Assembly: GCF_002954405.1 (NCBI RefSeq)
Contig: NZ_MQWC01000004.1
Location: 3,824,613-3,888,612 of the forward strand
Direction: 5' to 3'
DNA: 64,000 nucleotides
From: Salinibacter sp. 10B
GTDB lineage: Bacteria; Bacteroidota; Rhodothermia; Rhodothermales; Salinibacteraceae
The notes under the pieces were generated by a model that saw only the letters and a program-made list of their open reading frames with translations, was not told where the DNA came from and made no database searches. The translations under genes were made by a program, and so were the position numbers. Shown one piece after another: positions 29,124-37,090 of the stretch; the first letter of the stretch is position 1, and each line of letters starts with the position of its first letter.

Positions 29124-30350
29124 ATGTCTTTTGAAAAGGTCCGCTTTACAAACGAGCGAGGAGACGAACTAGCAGCTCGGCTCGACCTGCCGGCGGAGGC
29201 GTCCCCCGATGCCTGCGCGTTGTTTGCTCACTGCTTTACGTGCTCGAAGGACTTGCGGGCCGTGGGGGCCATCAGCCGTGCCCTCAACCGGCAGAATATC
29301 GCCGTCCTACGCTTCGACTTTACGGGAATTGGGGAAAGCGAGGGCGATTTTGCTGACACCAACTTCTCATCAAACGTGGGAGACCTGGTGGAGGCGGCGG
29401 AGTATCTGGCGGAGCATCACGAGGCCCCGCGGATCCTGGTGGGGCACTCGCTTGGGGGGGCAGCCGTGTTGCAGGCGGCGCACCGCATTCCGAGTGCCGA
29501 GGCCGTGGCGACGATCGCGTCGCCGTACGATCCAGAGCACGTGACGCGCCTTCTCGACGACAAGTTGGAAGAAATCAAAAGCAGCGGGGAAGCGCGTATT
29601 ACACTGGCGGGACGGTCGTTTACGATTCGGAAGCAGTTTCTGGAGGATCTGGCCGCAACGAAGATGGAAGAGACCATTCGTACTCTGCAGCGGGCCCTGT
29701 TGGTGTTCCACTCGCCCGTCGATCAGACCGTGGGGATTGACAATGCGGCGCGCATTTTCGAGGCAGCGAAGCATCCGAAAAGCTTTGTGTCCCTCGACGA
29801 TGCCGACCACCTGCTGCGTACCCCGGCCGACGCCGAGTACGTGGGCACTGTGCTTGGGGCTTGGGCCCGGAAATACGTTGACCTGGACGAGGAAGCGGCT
29901 GTCCACACCGAAGGACAGGTGGTCACCCGCACCGAGGACGAATATCGAACTGAGATCCGGGCGGGGCAGCACTCGCTCGTGGCCGATGAGCCGGAGGACG
30001 TGGGAGGAGGAGATGAGGGCCCCACGCCCTACGATTATCTTCTGGCTGCCCTCGGCAGTTGTACAGGCATGACGCTTCGCATGTACGCCGATCGGAAGGG
30101 ATGGCCGCTGGAAGAGGCATGCGTCCGGCTTTCGCATGAAAAGGTGCATGCGGACGATTGTGAGCACTGCGACCAGGCGGAGGGCAAGGTCGACCGGATT
30201 GAGCGAGAGATTGACGTGAAGGGAGACCTGACGCAGGAACAGCGGCAGCGTCTTCTGGAAATTGCGAATAAATGTCCGGTACACCGAACGCTCCACAGCG
30301 AAATAGACGTGCAGTCCTCCCTCCGATCGGCAGCCGTGGAGGCGCCGTAA
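29124..30350 (+). CDS. Alpha/beta-hydrolase fused to OsmC-family peroxide reductase domain
   Basis: A two-domain 408-residue protein. The first ~255 residues form an alpha/beta hydrolase, with AHCFTCSKD, the nucleophile elbow GHSLGG near residue 108, the acid-loop region SPVDQTV and a histidine in DDADHLL. From about residue 270 an OsmC domain follows, with cysteines in GSCTGMTLRMYADRK and NKCPVHRTLHSE, the expected redox pair for reducing organic hydroperoxides. This fusion is known in other bacteria. Joint action on lipid or acyl peroxides is inferred. It ends 12 bases from the convergent DUF488 gene. Confidence 0.88.
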   Translation: MSFEKVRFTNERGDELAARLDLPAEASPDACALFAHCFTCSKDLRAVGAISRALNRQNIAVLRFDFTGIGESEGDFADTNFSSNVGDLVEAAEYLAEHHEAPRILVGHSLGGAAVLQAAHRIPSAEAVATIASPYDPEHVTRLLDDKLEEIKSSGEARITLAGRSFTIRKQFLEDLAATKMEETIRTLQRALLVFHSPVDQTVGIDNAARIFEAAKHPKSFVSLDDADHLLRTPADAEYVGTVLGAWARKYVDLDEEAAVHTEGQVVTRTEDEYRTEIRAGQHSLVADEPEDVGGGDEGPTPYDYLLAALGSCTGMTLRMYADRKGWPLEEACVRLSHEKVHADDCEHCDQAEGKVDRIEREIDVKGDLTQEQRQRLLEIANKCPVHRTLHSEIDVQSSLRSAAVEAP

Positions 30351-30362
30351 TTCCGGAAAAGG

Positions 30363-30779
30363 CTATTGGTCGGAGAACAGTCCCGGCTGTGCGCGCTCGC
30401 TGGGGGCACGAAGATGCGTGACAGAGACCGCCCACTCTTCTGCAAGTCGGGTGGCGACCGTTGATCGATGGCACCGTGCGGGGGCCTGGCATCCACACAT
30501 CAGCACCGGCGGGCGGCTGAGCGATTGGACGGTTGCCATGCCGAGCTTCGGTTGGGCCAGCTCAATCGGACCCTCCTTGTAGTTTACATTCCCGAAGGCA
30601 GGAACGTGCACGTAGCGGGGGCCGAACCGGGCATCGAGTTCGTCCTTTGTAAAGCCGGGCTTCGTGGTCTGTGGGGAGCGCCGAACATCGACGAGTACGG
30701 CCCCGAGAAGCTGGAGTTGATCGTCCACCTCATCGGCGGTCCACTGTGCGTATCCGAGGGTATAAATCGGGGACGGCAT
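30363..30779 (-). CDS. DUF488 family protein
   Basis: A 138-residue DUF488 protein. It has the N-terminal IYTLGYAQWTADE, VDVRRSPQTTKPGF (the family's DVR motif with S/P), and VLMCGCQAPARCHRS near the end, a Cys-rich CxCxxxxxCHR segment typical of the family. The biochemical function is unknown. The frame extends 27 codons upstream, but the conserved N-terminus starts at the ATG at 30779. Convergent with the hydrolase-OsmC gene. Confidence 0.82.
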   Translation of the reverse strand: MPSPIYTLGYAQWTADEVDDQLQLLGAVLVDVRRSPQTTKPGFTKDELDARFGPRYVHVPAFGNVNYKEGPIELAQPKLGMATVQSLSRPPVLMCGCQAPARCHRSTVATRLAEEWAVSVTHLRAPSERAQPGLFSDQ

Positions 30780-31283
30780 GAAAGTGATAGTCAAGATGAG
30801 ACAATGGAGTGTTTGGTCGTTTCTGTTTGGAAATGAGGATACGGAAGGTTCCGCTATCAACTATACAGCTCTCTCATTCCGTGCTCGTGCTGCAAAAGAA
30901 TATCGAGTGCCCTAAGTACTCTGGGCACGTTCCTCCAGAATAGTTGGAGAGAAACGAATCATGCGGAGCGCTTCACGACGGCCGTATCGTGTTGAGCAAC
31001 CCGATTCGGGGCAAAGCGGTCCGTGATAGCTGGCGTCTCAGCAGTCCACTGGAGATGGAGGCGACTTTTTTTATCGGCATATCTATAGGTGACCAGTTGG
31101 GAAAAGATATGCTGTTGAGATAGGGCCAGACGCTTACGGATGGATCATACGTACAAGGGGGGCGTTACGAAAATATGTGCATTGGAACATGTCAAAAATA
31201 GCCATGTCCTTTCGGTCCTTTGAGGAGGGTGTATTCACATCCTAGGACCTCGATAGTCTATTCATTCTTTGCCCCGCAGTGCC
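30780..31283. other. Long intergenic region, no supported gene
   Basis: About 500 bases with visibly lower GC than their surroundings. Two inverted repeats are visible: GTGCCC/GGGCAC at about 30907-30928, and GCATATC (31077-31083) with GATATGC (31106-31112), preceded by a T-run. It should hold the promoter of the DUF488 gene (minus) and of the small membrane-protein gene (plus). I see no convincing open frame. Confidence 0.6.
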
Positions 31284-31532
31284 ATGACTGAACGTATTGA
31301 TTTTGCCCTTGAGCCGGGCGTAGTAATCTTTGCAATTCTGTTCTTTGTTCTCGTAAACGTTTTGCTGGCAGCAGTGCTCTACCCGTATTTTCGGGATAAC
31401 TCCTCGACGCAGAAAACGGCGGAGAAAAAGACGCCTCGAGACCTTGTAAAGGAGACGCCCTCGGAGGAGGAGCCTCTGGACGAACGGGTGGACGAGTTTC
31501 TGGAGGAAATGCATGGGGAGCGCAGAGGCTAA
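31284..31532 (+). CDS. Small single-span membrane protein, 82 aa
   Basis: I do not recognise a family. After a short N-terminus there is one hydrophobic segment (GVVIFAILFFVLVNVLLAA, about residues 12-31), followed by a charged Lys/Glu-rich cytoplasmic-type tail. The ATG at 31284 is preferred over a TTG five codons upstream. Composition matches the neighbouring genes, which supports a real protein. It is convergent with the btuC-like gene, 20 bases apart. Confidence 0.6.
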   Translation: MTERIDFALEPGVVIFAILFFVLVNVLLAAVLYPYFRDNSSTQKTAEKKTPRDLVKETPSEEEPLDERVDEFLEEMHGERRG

Positions 31533-31552
31533 GGGGCTTTGAAGGGAGGGGG

Positions 31553-32578
31553 TCATCCGAAGTGATAGTTGCGGCGCCGGAGGAGGATCAGAAAGAACGG
31601 CACGCCGCAGAGGGCAGTCAAGACCCCGACTGGTAGTTCCTGTGCCGGGAGAATTGTGCGGGCGGCGAGGTCGGCCCAGCAGAGAAAAATGGCGCCTCCG
31701 AGAAAACTCAGGGGCACAAGCCGCCGGTGCGGAACGCCGACCATGAGCCGAACGGCGTGCGGCACGATGAGGCCGACGAAGCCGATGGCGCCGGAGACGG
31801 CGACGAGCGTGCCGGTAACGAAGGCGGCGAGGACGATCAGGCCTCGTTTCAGGGCCTCGACCGGCATGCCGAGACTTTGGGCGGGCTCTTCGCCCACAAG
31901 CATTGCGTCGAGGGGGCGCGCAAGGAGGAGCATCGTGCCCAGGCCAACCGTGGTGGCGAGAGCGGGGAGAGGGAGTTGCTCCCAACGTGTCCCGTTCAGC
32001 GATCCCAGCAGCCAAAACAGAACGGCGCGGAGCTTGTCCGGCTCCGGCGAGGAAAAGGTCACGAACGAGGTCAGCGAGGCCATAAGGGCAGACATGGCCA
32101 CGCCCGCCAAGAGCAACCGGGCAACCGACACGCGTGGCCCGTCCCGTGCCACCAGGTACACGATGGCGATGGACGCGAGTCCCCCGAGAAAGGCGGCCAG
32201 GGGCATCGTGAGGGGTTTGGAGAGAAGGGGAGGAAGAAAACCGAGATAGAAAAAGGAGGCACCGGCGGAAGCCCCACTGGAAATGCCGAGGATGTAGGGC
32301 TCAGCCAGTGGGTTGCGCACCAGGGTTTGCATAGCCACTCCGATGATGGAGAGGCCGCCGCCAACGAGGCAGGCAAGCAGGGCACGAGGCAGTCGCAAGT
32401 GCCAGACGATGCGGTCCACAATGGGATCGACGGGTCCGCCAATCCCGACGAGGTGATGGCCAAGCACGCGGTAGACGTCCCCCCACCCGATGGCTGTACT
32501 CCCAATCGCGACGGTTACCCCAATGGTGCATACGAGCACGCCCACGAGACCCAGGCCGGCGGTCCAAGGACGATTCAC
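31553..32578 (-). CDS. FecCD/BtuC-family ABC transporter permease
   Basis: Inner-membrane permease of a type II ABC importer for cobalamin, haem or ferric siderophores. The 341-residue sequence has about ten hydrophobic segments and the family motifs RLPRALLACLVGGGLSIIG, NPLAEPYILGISSGA and GAIGFVGLIVPHAVR. The GTG start overlaps the stop of the binding-protein gene (GTGA), so the two are translationally coupled. The ATPase partner is not next to it. Substrate choice between B12 and iron chelates cannot be settled from the permease alone. Confidence 0.87.
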   Translation of the reverse strand: MNRPWTAGLGLVGVLVCTIGVTVAIGSTAIGWGDVYRVLGHHLVGIGGPVDPIVDRIVWHLRLPRALLACLVGGGLSIIGVAMQTLVRNPLAEPYILGISSGASAGASFFYLGFLPPLLSKPLTMPLAAFLGGLASIAIVYLVARDGPRVSVARLLLAGVAMSALMASLTSFVTFSSPEPDKLRAVLFWLLGSLNGTRWEQLPLPALATTVGLGTMLLLARPLDAMLVGEEPAQSLGMPVEALKRGLIVLAAFVTGTLVAVSGAIGFVGLIVPHAVRLMVGVPHRRLVPLSFLGGAIFLCWADLAARTILPAQELPVGVLTALCGVPFFLILLRRRNYHFG

Positions 32579-33546
32579 GGGGTAGAAGGGCGATTGGTGG
32601 GAGTCGAACGAGGATCGGATTGCGCCGTCGGTCCGGAGGGGGAAAAGTGCGCCGGGTGTAGGGCAGCGGCCATCCGGCGGGCTCCCTCAACGAGTCGGGG
32701 ACCCGGGCGGAGTAGCAGGCTTGGCGGCAGGCTGTAGACGCGATCATTTTGGAGTGCGGGTACCACGTCCCAGGAGGGATGGAGCTCCAGAATGCGTTCC
32801 GGATCGTAGTCGCTGCCCCATGCCCCGACGATCACGTCCGGCTTTTCTGTCAGTACGTACTCTTCACTCAAGGTGGGGGCTTTCGTGTCGAGGGAATCCG
32901 TGATGCTGCGCCCGCCGGCCGCCTCCACGAGCGTGTGAACATAGCTGCCCGCCCCGAAGCTGTACAGCGTATCGTCACCAATCAGCACGAGCACGCGCGG
33001 ATGCTCGGCAGCCGGAATGGAATCGGTGCGGGAGCGAAGCGTCGCCATTTGGCGCTCTAGAGCGTGGGCGCTGTCGGCAGCGGTTGCCTCGGTGCCCAGA
33101 AGGGTTCCCATTCTCCGGATTCCATCGAACACGTCCGACAGCGAAGAAAACGAAAAGAAGTAGACGGGAATATCGAGGGAAGCGAACGTTTCGGTATCGC
33201 CCGGCGGATTTACCTGGTCGGTGGCGAGGACCAGGTCCGGGTTCTTAGCCGTGATTGCCTCAAAGTCGACCGGTAGTGCACTGATTCGATCGAGGGTATC
33301 CACGGCCGGGGGATAGTCGTCGGCGGTTGTGACGGCCACGAGCGTTGACCCTGCCCCTGCCGCATATGCAAGCTCTGTGAGGTTGGGGGCGAGGGAGACG
33401 ACCCGTCGTACAGGGCGATCGATGCGGACGGATCGGTCGAGGTCGTCGGTCAGCGTTGCGTCCGAGCGGTCGGCATCCGACGGGCCGCATCCCGTCGAGA
33501 GGAGAACGCTACACAGGAGGAGCCCGAGAACGGAGCGGTGCATCAT
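32575..33546 (-). CDS. BtuF-like periplasmic binding lipoprotein of ABC transporter
   Basis: Substrate-binding lipoprotein of the same importer. A signal peptide ends in the lipobox LSTGC (Cys20). The binding fold is recognisable from VVSLAPNLTELAYAAGAG, ITAKNPDLVLATD and VYSLPPSLLLRPGPRLVEGA. The SLAPxxTE segment and helical backbone match BtuF/cobalamin-type proteins, favouring B12 over iron. The start is ATG (two ATGs in a row). It is divergent from the response regulator at 34013, with 466 bases of hairpin-rich sequence between. Confidence 0.82.
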   Translation of the reverse strand: MMHRSVLGLLLCSVLLSTGCGPSDADRSDATLTDDLDRSVRIDRPVRRVVSLAPNLTELAYAAGAGSTLVAVTTADDYPPAVDTLDRISALPVDFEAITAKNPDLVLATDQVNPPGDTETFASLDIPVYFFSFSSLSDVFDGIRRMGTLLGTEATAADSAHALERQMATLRSRTDSIPAAEHPRVLVLIGDDTLYSFGAGSYVHTLVEAAGGRSITDSLDTKAPTLSEEYVLTEKPDVIVGAWGSDYDPERILELHPSWDVVPALQNDRVYSLPPSLLLRPGPRLVEGARRMAAALHPAHFSPSGPTAQSDPRSTPTNRPSTP

Positions 33547-33605
33547 TGAGGGAGGAGAGAGGGGGAAGCGTCGAAGACAACAAACGACAGCGCCATCCTG
33601 TTACG

Positions 33606-33702
33606 AAGCCATAGACCAGTTGTTGGTTGTTTACACCCGGGGCTTGTGGGTTCGTTGCGCATTCCCGATGGGGAATTCGGCCTGATTCAAGTGAAAACCA
33701 AC
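33606..33702. other. Structured RNA-like segment in the btuF/response-regulator divergent region
   Basis: GTTGGTTGTTTACAC (33622-33636) can pair with GTGAAAACCAAC (33691-33702), with small bulges. Inside lies a perfect hairpin ATTCCC-GATG-GGGAAT (33661-33676). It starts about 75 bases before btuF, where a leader RNA would be expected. A plus-strand AGCCATAGACCAG sequence near 33607 resembles a B12 box but in the wrong orientation for btuF. It could be a degenerate cobalamin riboswitch or an unrelated structure. Confidence 0.35.
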
Positions 33703-34012
33703 CGAGTAGGAATCTTTCTGAAGGCCACTGCGTCTGCTTTGGTGGCGATTTCGGAAAAAAGACCCGGCATCGGAAAAAGATACTCCCGCCGCAGCTTCAC
33801 CTAACCGGCGTAGTACAAATCGAAACTTGCCGACGTCCCTCCTTGCGAAGGTGGAGCGTCCGGGAGTGATCCCGCCGTACCGCTTTTCCGCTGAGGCGAT
33901 CGAGGTGATCGTGCGTTCTAGGGGACGAGAGCTGCGAGACCGACACGTCGGGGGGAGCGTCTTTTATCGGGATGCGTATTCTTTCGCGCTAGACGGAAAT
34001 GACTTTTCCCAC

Positions 34013-35401
34013 ATGAATAAGCGAATCTACGTCGTAGACGACGAGCCGAAGATTGGCAACCTCTTTTCCAATGTGCTCGAGCGCGACGGGTACGAGGTGG
34101 ACACGTACCTGAATCCCATGTCGATGCTCGATGCGCTCGACGAGGGAGCAAAGGAGCCGGACGTGGTGGTGGCGGACATGATGATGCCGGAGATGAACGG
34201 CGTTGAGCTCCTGGAGACGTTGCAGGAGCGTGGGGTGGACGTGCCGGTCATCATTATGACGGCCCACTCCTCGGTACAGACCGCCGTAGAGGCGATGCGT
34301 CAGGGGGCGTTCCACTATCTGCAGAAGCCCGTGAATCTAGAAGAGATGCGGGCGCTACTGGAGAAGGCCATTGAGCTCTACGGGGCCCAGCAGGAGCTCG
34401 AACAGATTAAGACGGAGCAGCAACAGGCCTATCCGATCCAGGGCATTTTGGGCGAGAGCGATGCCATTGTCCGGGTCCGGGAGACGATTGAAACGCTCTG
34501 CAGTGCCTCCAACACGACGGTTCTTTTTTCTGGGGAGACGGGGACGGGAAAGAACCTTGCCGCGAAGACGCTGCACTACAACTCGCCTCGTGCCAAAGAG
34601 GCCTTCACGGACATCAACTGTGCGGCCCTCCCGGACAACCTCCTGGAGGCAGAGCTTTTTGGGTATGAGGAAGGGGCCTTTACCGACGCACGCGACTCGA
34701 AGGAAGGGCTCATTGAGGTCGCCGACGAGGGCACGCTCTTTCTGGATGAGATCGATTCGATGAGCATGGCGTTGCAGGCAAAGCTCCTTTCCTTTCTCGA
34801 AAGCCGACAGTTTCGGCGCTTGGGGGGCGTGGAGGACCTGTCGGCCGATGTGCGCATTCTCTGTGCCACGAATTCGAATCTGGAAGAGAGTGTGCAGGAG
34901 GACACGTTCCGGAAGGACCTCTTCTACCGCATCAATGTGGTGAACGTCAAGATGCCTGCCCTCCGACACATGGGCGACGACGTGATGCTCATTGCCCGGC
35001 ACATGATAAGCGAATTCAACACCGAATTCGGAATGGACGTGAGCGGCTTCACGGACGAGGCCGAGGAAAAGCTCCGTGACCACATGTGGCCGGGCAACGT
35101 GCGGGAGCTCCGCAATGTGCTGGAGCGAGCAATGATCTTTACCGACGATGAGCTCATCAGCGCCGAGGACTTGACCCTTGCACCGCCTGGACGGCTCGAC
35201 GACATGCACTCGTCGGAGGGGGCCTTCCAGTTTCCACTGGGGCGTTCGCTCAAGGATTTGGAAAAGGCCTACATCCGCCGCACGCTCGAAACGCGCACGG
35301 ACGATAGCTACGCGGAAATCGCGGAGGATCTTGGCATTTCGAAGAAAACCCTTTGGGATAAGCGCAAGCGCTACGATCTGGATGAACTCGTGGAGCGGTA
35401 G
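34013..35401 (+). CDS. NtrC-family sigma-54-dependent response regulator
   Basis: A three-domain 462-residue activator. The receiver domain (IYVVDDEPKIG; phosphorylatable Asp in VVADMMMPEMNG near residue 53; Lys in LQKPVNLEEM) is followed by an AAA+ domain with Walker A GETGTGKN, the sigma-54 contact loop as GAFTDA (not the usual GAFTGA), Walker B LFLDEI and an arginine in FRKDLFYR. A Fis-type HTH ends it (YAEIAEDLGISKKTLWDKRKRY). The start at 34013 puts the receiver motif at the N-terminus; the upstream open frame is not conserved-looking. No histidine kinase is adjacent, so it is an orphan here. Targets are unknown. Confidence 0.92.
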   Translation: MNKRIYVVDDEPKIGNLFSNVLERDGYEVDTYLNPMSMLDALDEGAKEPDVVVADMMMPEMNGVELLETLQERGVDVPVIIMTAHSSVQTAVEAMRQGAFHYLQKPVNLEEMRALLEKAIELYGAQQELEQIKTEQQQAYPIQGILGESDAIVRVRETIETLCSASNTTVLFSGETGTGKNLAAKTLHYNSPRAKEAFTDINCAALPDNLLEAELFGYEEGAFTDARDSKEGLIEVADEGTLFLDEIDSMSMALQAKLLSFLESRQFRRLGGVEDLSADVRILCATNSNLEESVQEDTFRKDLFYRINVVNVKMPALRHMGDDVMLIARHMISEFNTEFGMDVSGFTDEAEEKLRDHMWPGNVRELRNVLERAMIFTDDELISAEDLTLAPPGRLDDMHSSEGAFQFPLGRSLKDLEKAYIRRTLETRTDDSYAEIAEDLGISKKTLWDKRKRYDLDELVER

Positions 35402-35555
35402 CGACCGATTCGACATTCTGTGGTCCACATCGGATATTGTCCGAACCGGTCCCGCTCCTGTCCGGCCGGGACGTGAGAGCGACGGACGGTCGTTGGGGAG
35501 GGACGCCCGGCTCTCGCTCTTCTGTTACGATTCCCGATAACGGTTTCCTCAACAC

Positions 35556-36398
35556 ATGGCTCTCCACGATTCCGAACGGCTTGCATCTGCCCTTCGTGAT
35601 CTCAAGGAACAGGAGGCGTCTGCGGCCGCGTCGTATGTAGAAGAGGCCCTGACTTCTGTATCGAATCCCCGGCGTCCAGGTTTGGCGGGGCCGCAGATGG
35701 TGGAGAGCGCATCGCCGAAAGACATTGCGAAGCGGATTGATCACACGCAGCTCCGGCCCGCAGCCACGGATGAACAGATCGACATGCTTTGTGAGGAAGC
35801 CACCACCTACGGCTTCACGGCAGTCTGCGTGCATCCGGTCGCCGTCCCGCGCGTGGCGCAGCGGCTCGATGATACGGCGGTGACGCCCTGCACTGTTGTG
35901 GGCTTTCCGCACGGAGCCAACCGGCCGGCCACCAAGGCACAGGAAGCCGAGCGGGCGGTGGCAGACGGGGCGCGCGAGCTCGATATGGTGCTCTCGCTGG
36001 GGGCCGTGACGAGCGGTCGGTATGCCGATGCCGAAGCCGATGTTCGGGCAGTGGTTACCGCCGCTCGGGATCGGGAGGATGCGGTGGGGCACCGCGTTCA
36101 GGTAAAGGTCATTCTCGAAACGGCGCTCCTGTCGGTCCCGCAGATTGCCGTGGCCTGCGTGATTGCCCGGCGGGCCGGGGCCGATTTTGTCAAAACCTCG
36201 ACGGGGTTTGCTGCTCACGGAGCGCGTGCGGAGGACGTGGCGCTGATGCGGCAGGTTGTAGGAAAAGAGCTCGGCGTGAAGGCGTCCGGAGGCGTGGGCT
36301 CCGTGGCCGACGTTGAGCGAATGGTTGCACATGGGGCTACCCGGATTGGGGCCAGTGGCTCTGTTGCGATCATGGAAGAAGCGCGAGCGTCTGCGTAA
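35556..36398 (+). CDS. deoC: Deoxyribose-phosphate aldolase
   Basis: Cleaves 2-deoxyribose 5-phosphate to glyceraldehyde 3-phosphate and acetaldehyde in nucleoside salvage. After ~55 extra N-terminal residues the family begins at IAKRIDHTQLRP. The proton-relay and Schiff-base lysines are in VKVILETALL and FVKTSTGF, with GVKASGGV further on. The length of 280 exceeds the usual ~220-260 because of the N-terminal extension. The SPOR lipoprotein gene follows after 49 bases. No other deo genes are in the window. Confidence 0.92.
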   Translation: MALHDSERLASALRDLKEQEASAAASYVEEALTSVSNPRRPGLAGPQMVESASPKDIAKRIDHTQLRPAATDEQIDMLCEEATTYGFTAVCVHPVAVPRVAQRLDDTAVTPCTVVGFPHGANRPATKAQEAERAVADGARELDMVLSLGAVTSGRYADAEADVRAVVTAARDREDAVGHRVQVKVILETALLSVPQIAVACVIARRAGADFVKTSTGFAAHGARAEDVALMRQVVGKELGVKASGGVGSVADVERMVAHGATRIGASGSVAIMEEARASA

Positions 36399-36447
36399 GG
36401 GGGAAGTCCTAGCTGTTTCCTTTCTCGGACAAGATTTGTGAGCTTAG

Positions 36448-37008
36448 ATGTCAGCATCACGCCTGTTTGTATTTTCGATACTCGCCCTGCTAGTGCTGGG
36501 GGGCTGTAGTGGGCCGTCGCAGAGTGGAAACGGGCAGAATACAGGGCCTTCTCCCTCTGATCCGGGCGCGGCGAGGGGCGATGCGGCTCGGGTTTCCGTG
36601 GCTCAGTACGAGACGTTTGACGTGACGGAGTACTCCGTGCGTCCGCCGGAGCAGACCGTCGAAGTAGCGCACCGGGTGCCGGGTCGGTTGATGCGCGGGC
36701 GGGCCGACGAGGGCGTGAAGCAGACTGTGGAAGGCTTTCGCATTCAAGTCTACTCGGCTCAGGATCAGGAGGCGTCCCAGGACTTTCGAGAACGGGTGCG
36801 TCGGTGGTGGGACGAGGTGAAGGCAGATGCGCCTCAAGACCTTTTTCGGTCGCCGCCGCCCATCGTGATTGAGTACTCGCAACCCTACTACCGGGTCCGT
36901 ATCGGGGCCTTTGCTGAACGAGAAACGGCCGCTGAGGCGCTCGAATTTGTGCGAAAGGAGTACTCGGGGGCCTTCGTGGCGCGGAGTACCGTTACCGTCG
37001 TGCGCTAG
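36448..37008 (+). CDS. SPOR-domain lipoprotein
   Basis: A lipoprotein of 186 residues. The signal peptide ends in the lipobox LGGC (Cys20), followed by a Ser/Gly/Pro-rich linker. The C-terminal ~80 residues are a SPOR-type fold (FRIQVYSAQDQEASQDFRERV, YYRVRIGAFAERETAAEAL). SPOR domains bind denuded peptidoglycan, often at the division site, so an envelope or septal role is likely. It follows deoC in the same direction but has no functional link to it. Convergent with the decarboxylase gene. Confidence 0.83.
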   Translation: MSASRLFVFSILALLVLGGCSGPSQSGNGQNTGPSPSDPGAARGDAARVSVAQYETFDVTEYSVRPPEQTVEVAHRVPGRLMRGRADEGVKQTVEGFRIQVYSAQDQEASQDFRERVRRWWDEVKADAPQDLFRSPPPIVIEYSQPYYRVRIGAFAERETAAEALEFVRKEYSGAFVARSTVTVVR

Positions 37009-37090
37009 CGGGAGAGGCAGGAGGGGCGTCCTCCGTTCGATGCACGAATCGTCGCGGTATGCTGCCCTAGGTGGGGGGGAGAGGGCTTCG

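Noticed and set aside
34355-36332. Long minus-strand frames opposite the response regulator and deoC
   Set aside because: They show no recognisable domain, while the plus-strand genes are complete and well motivated.
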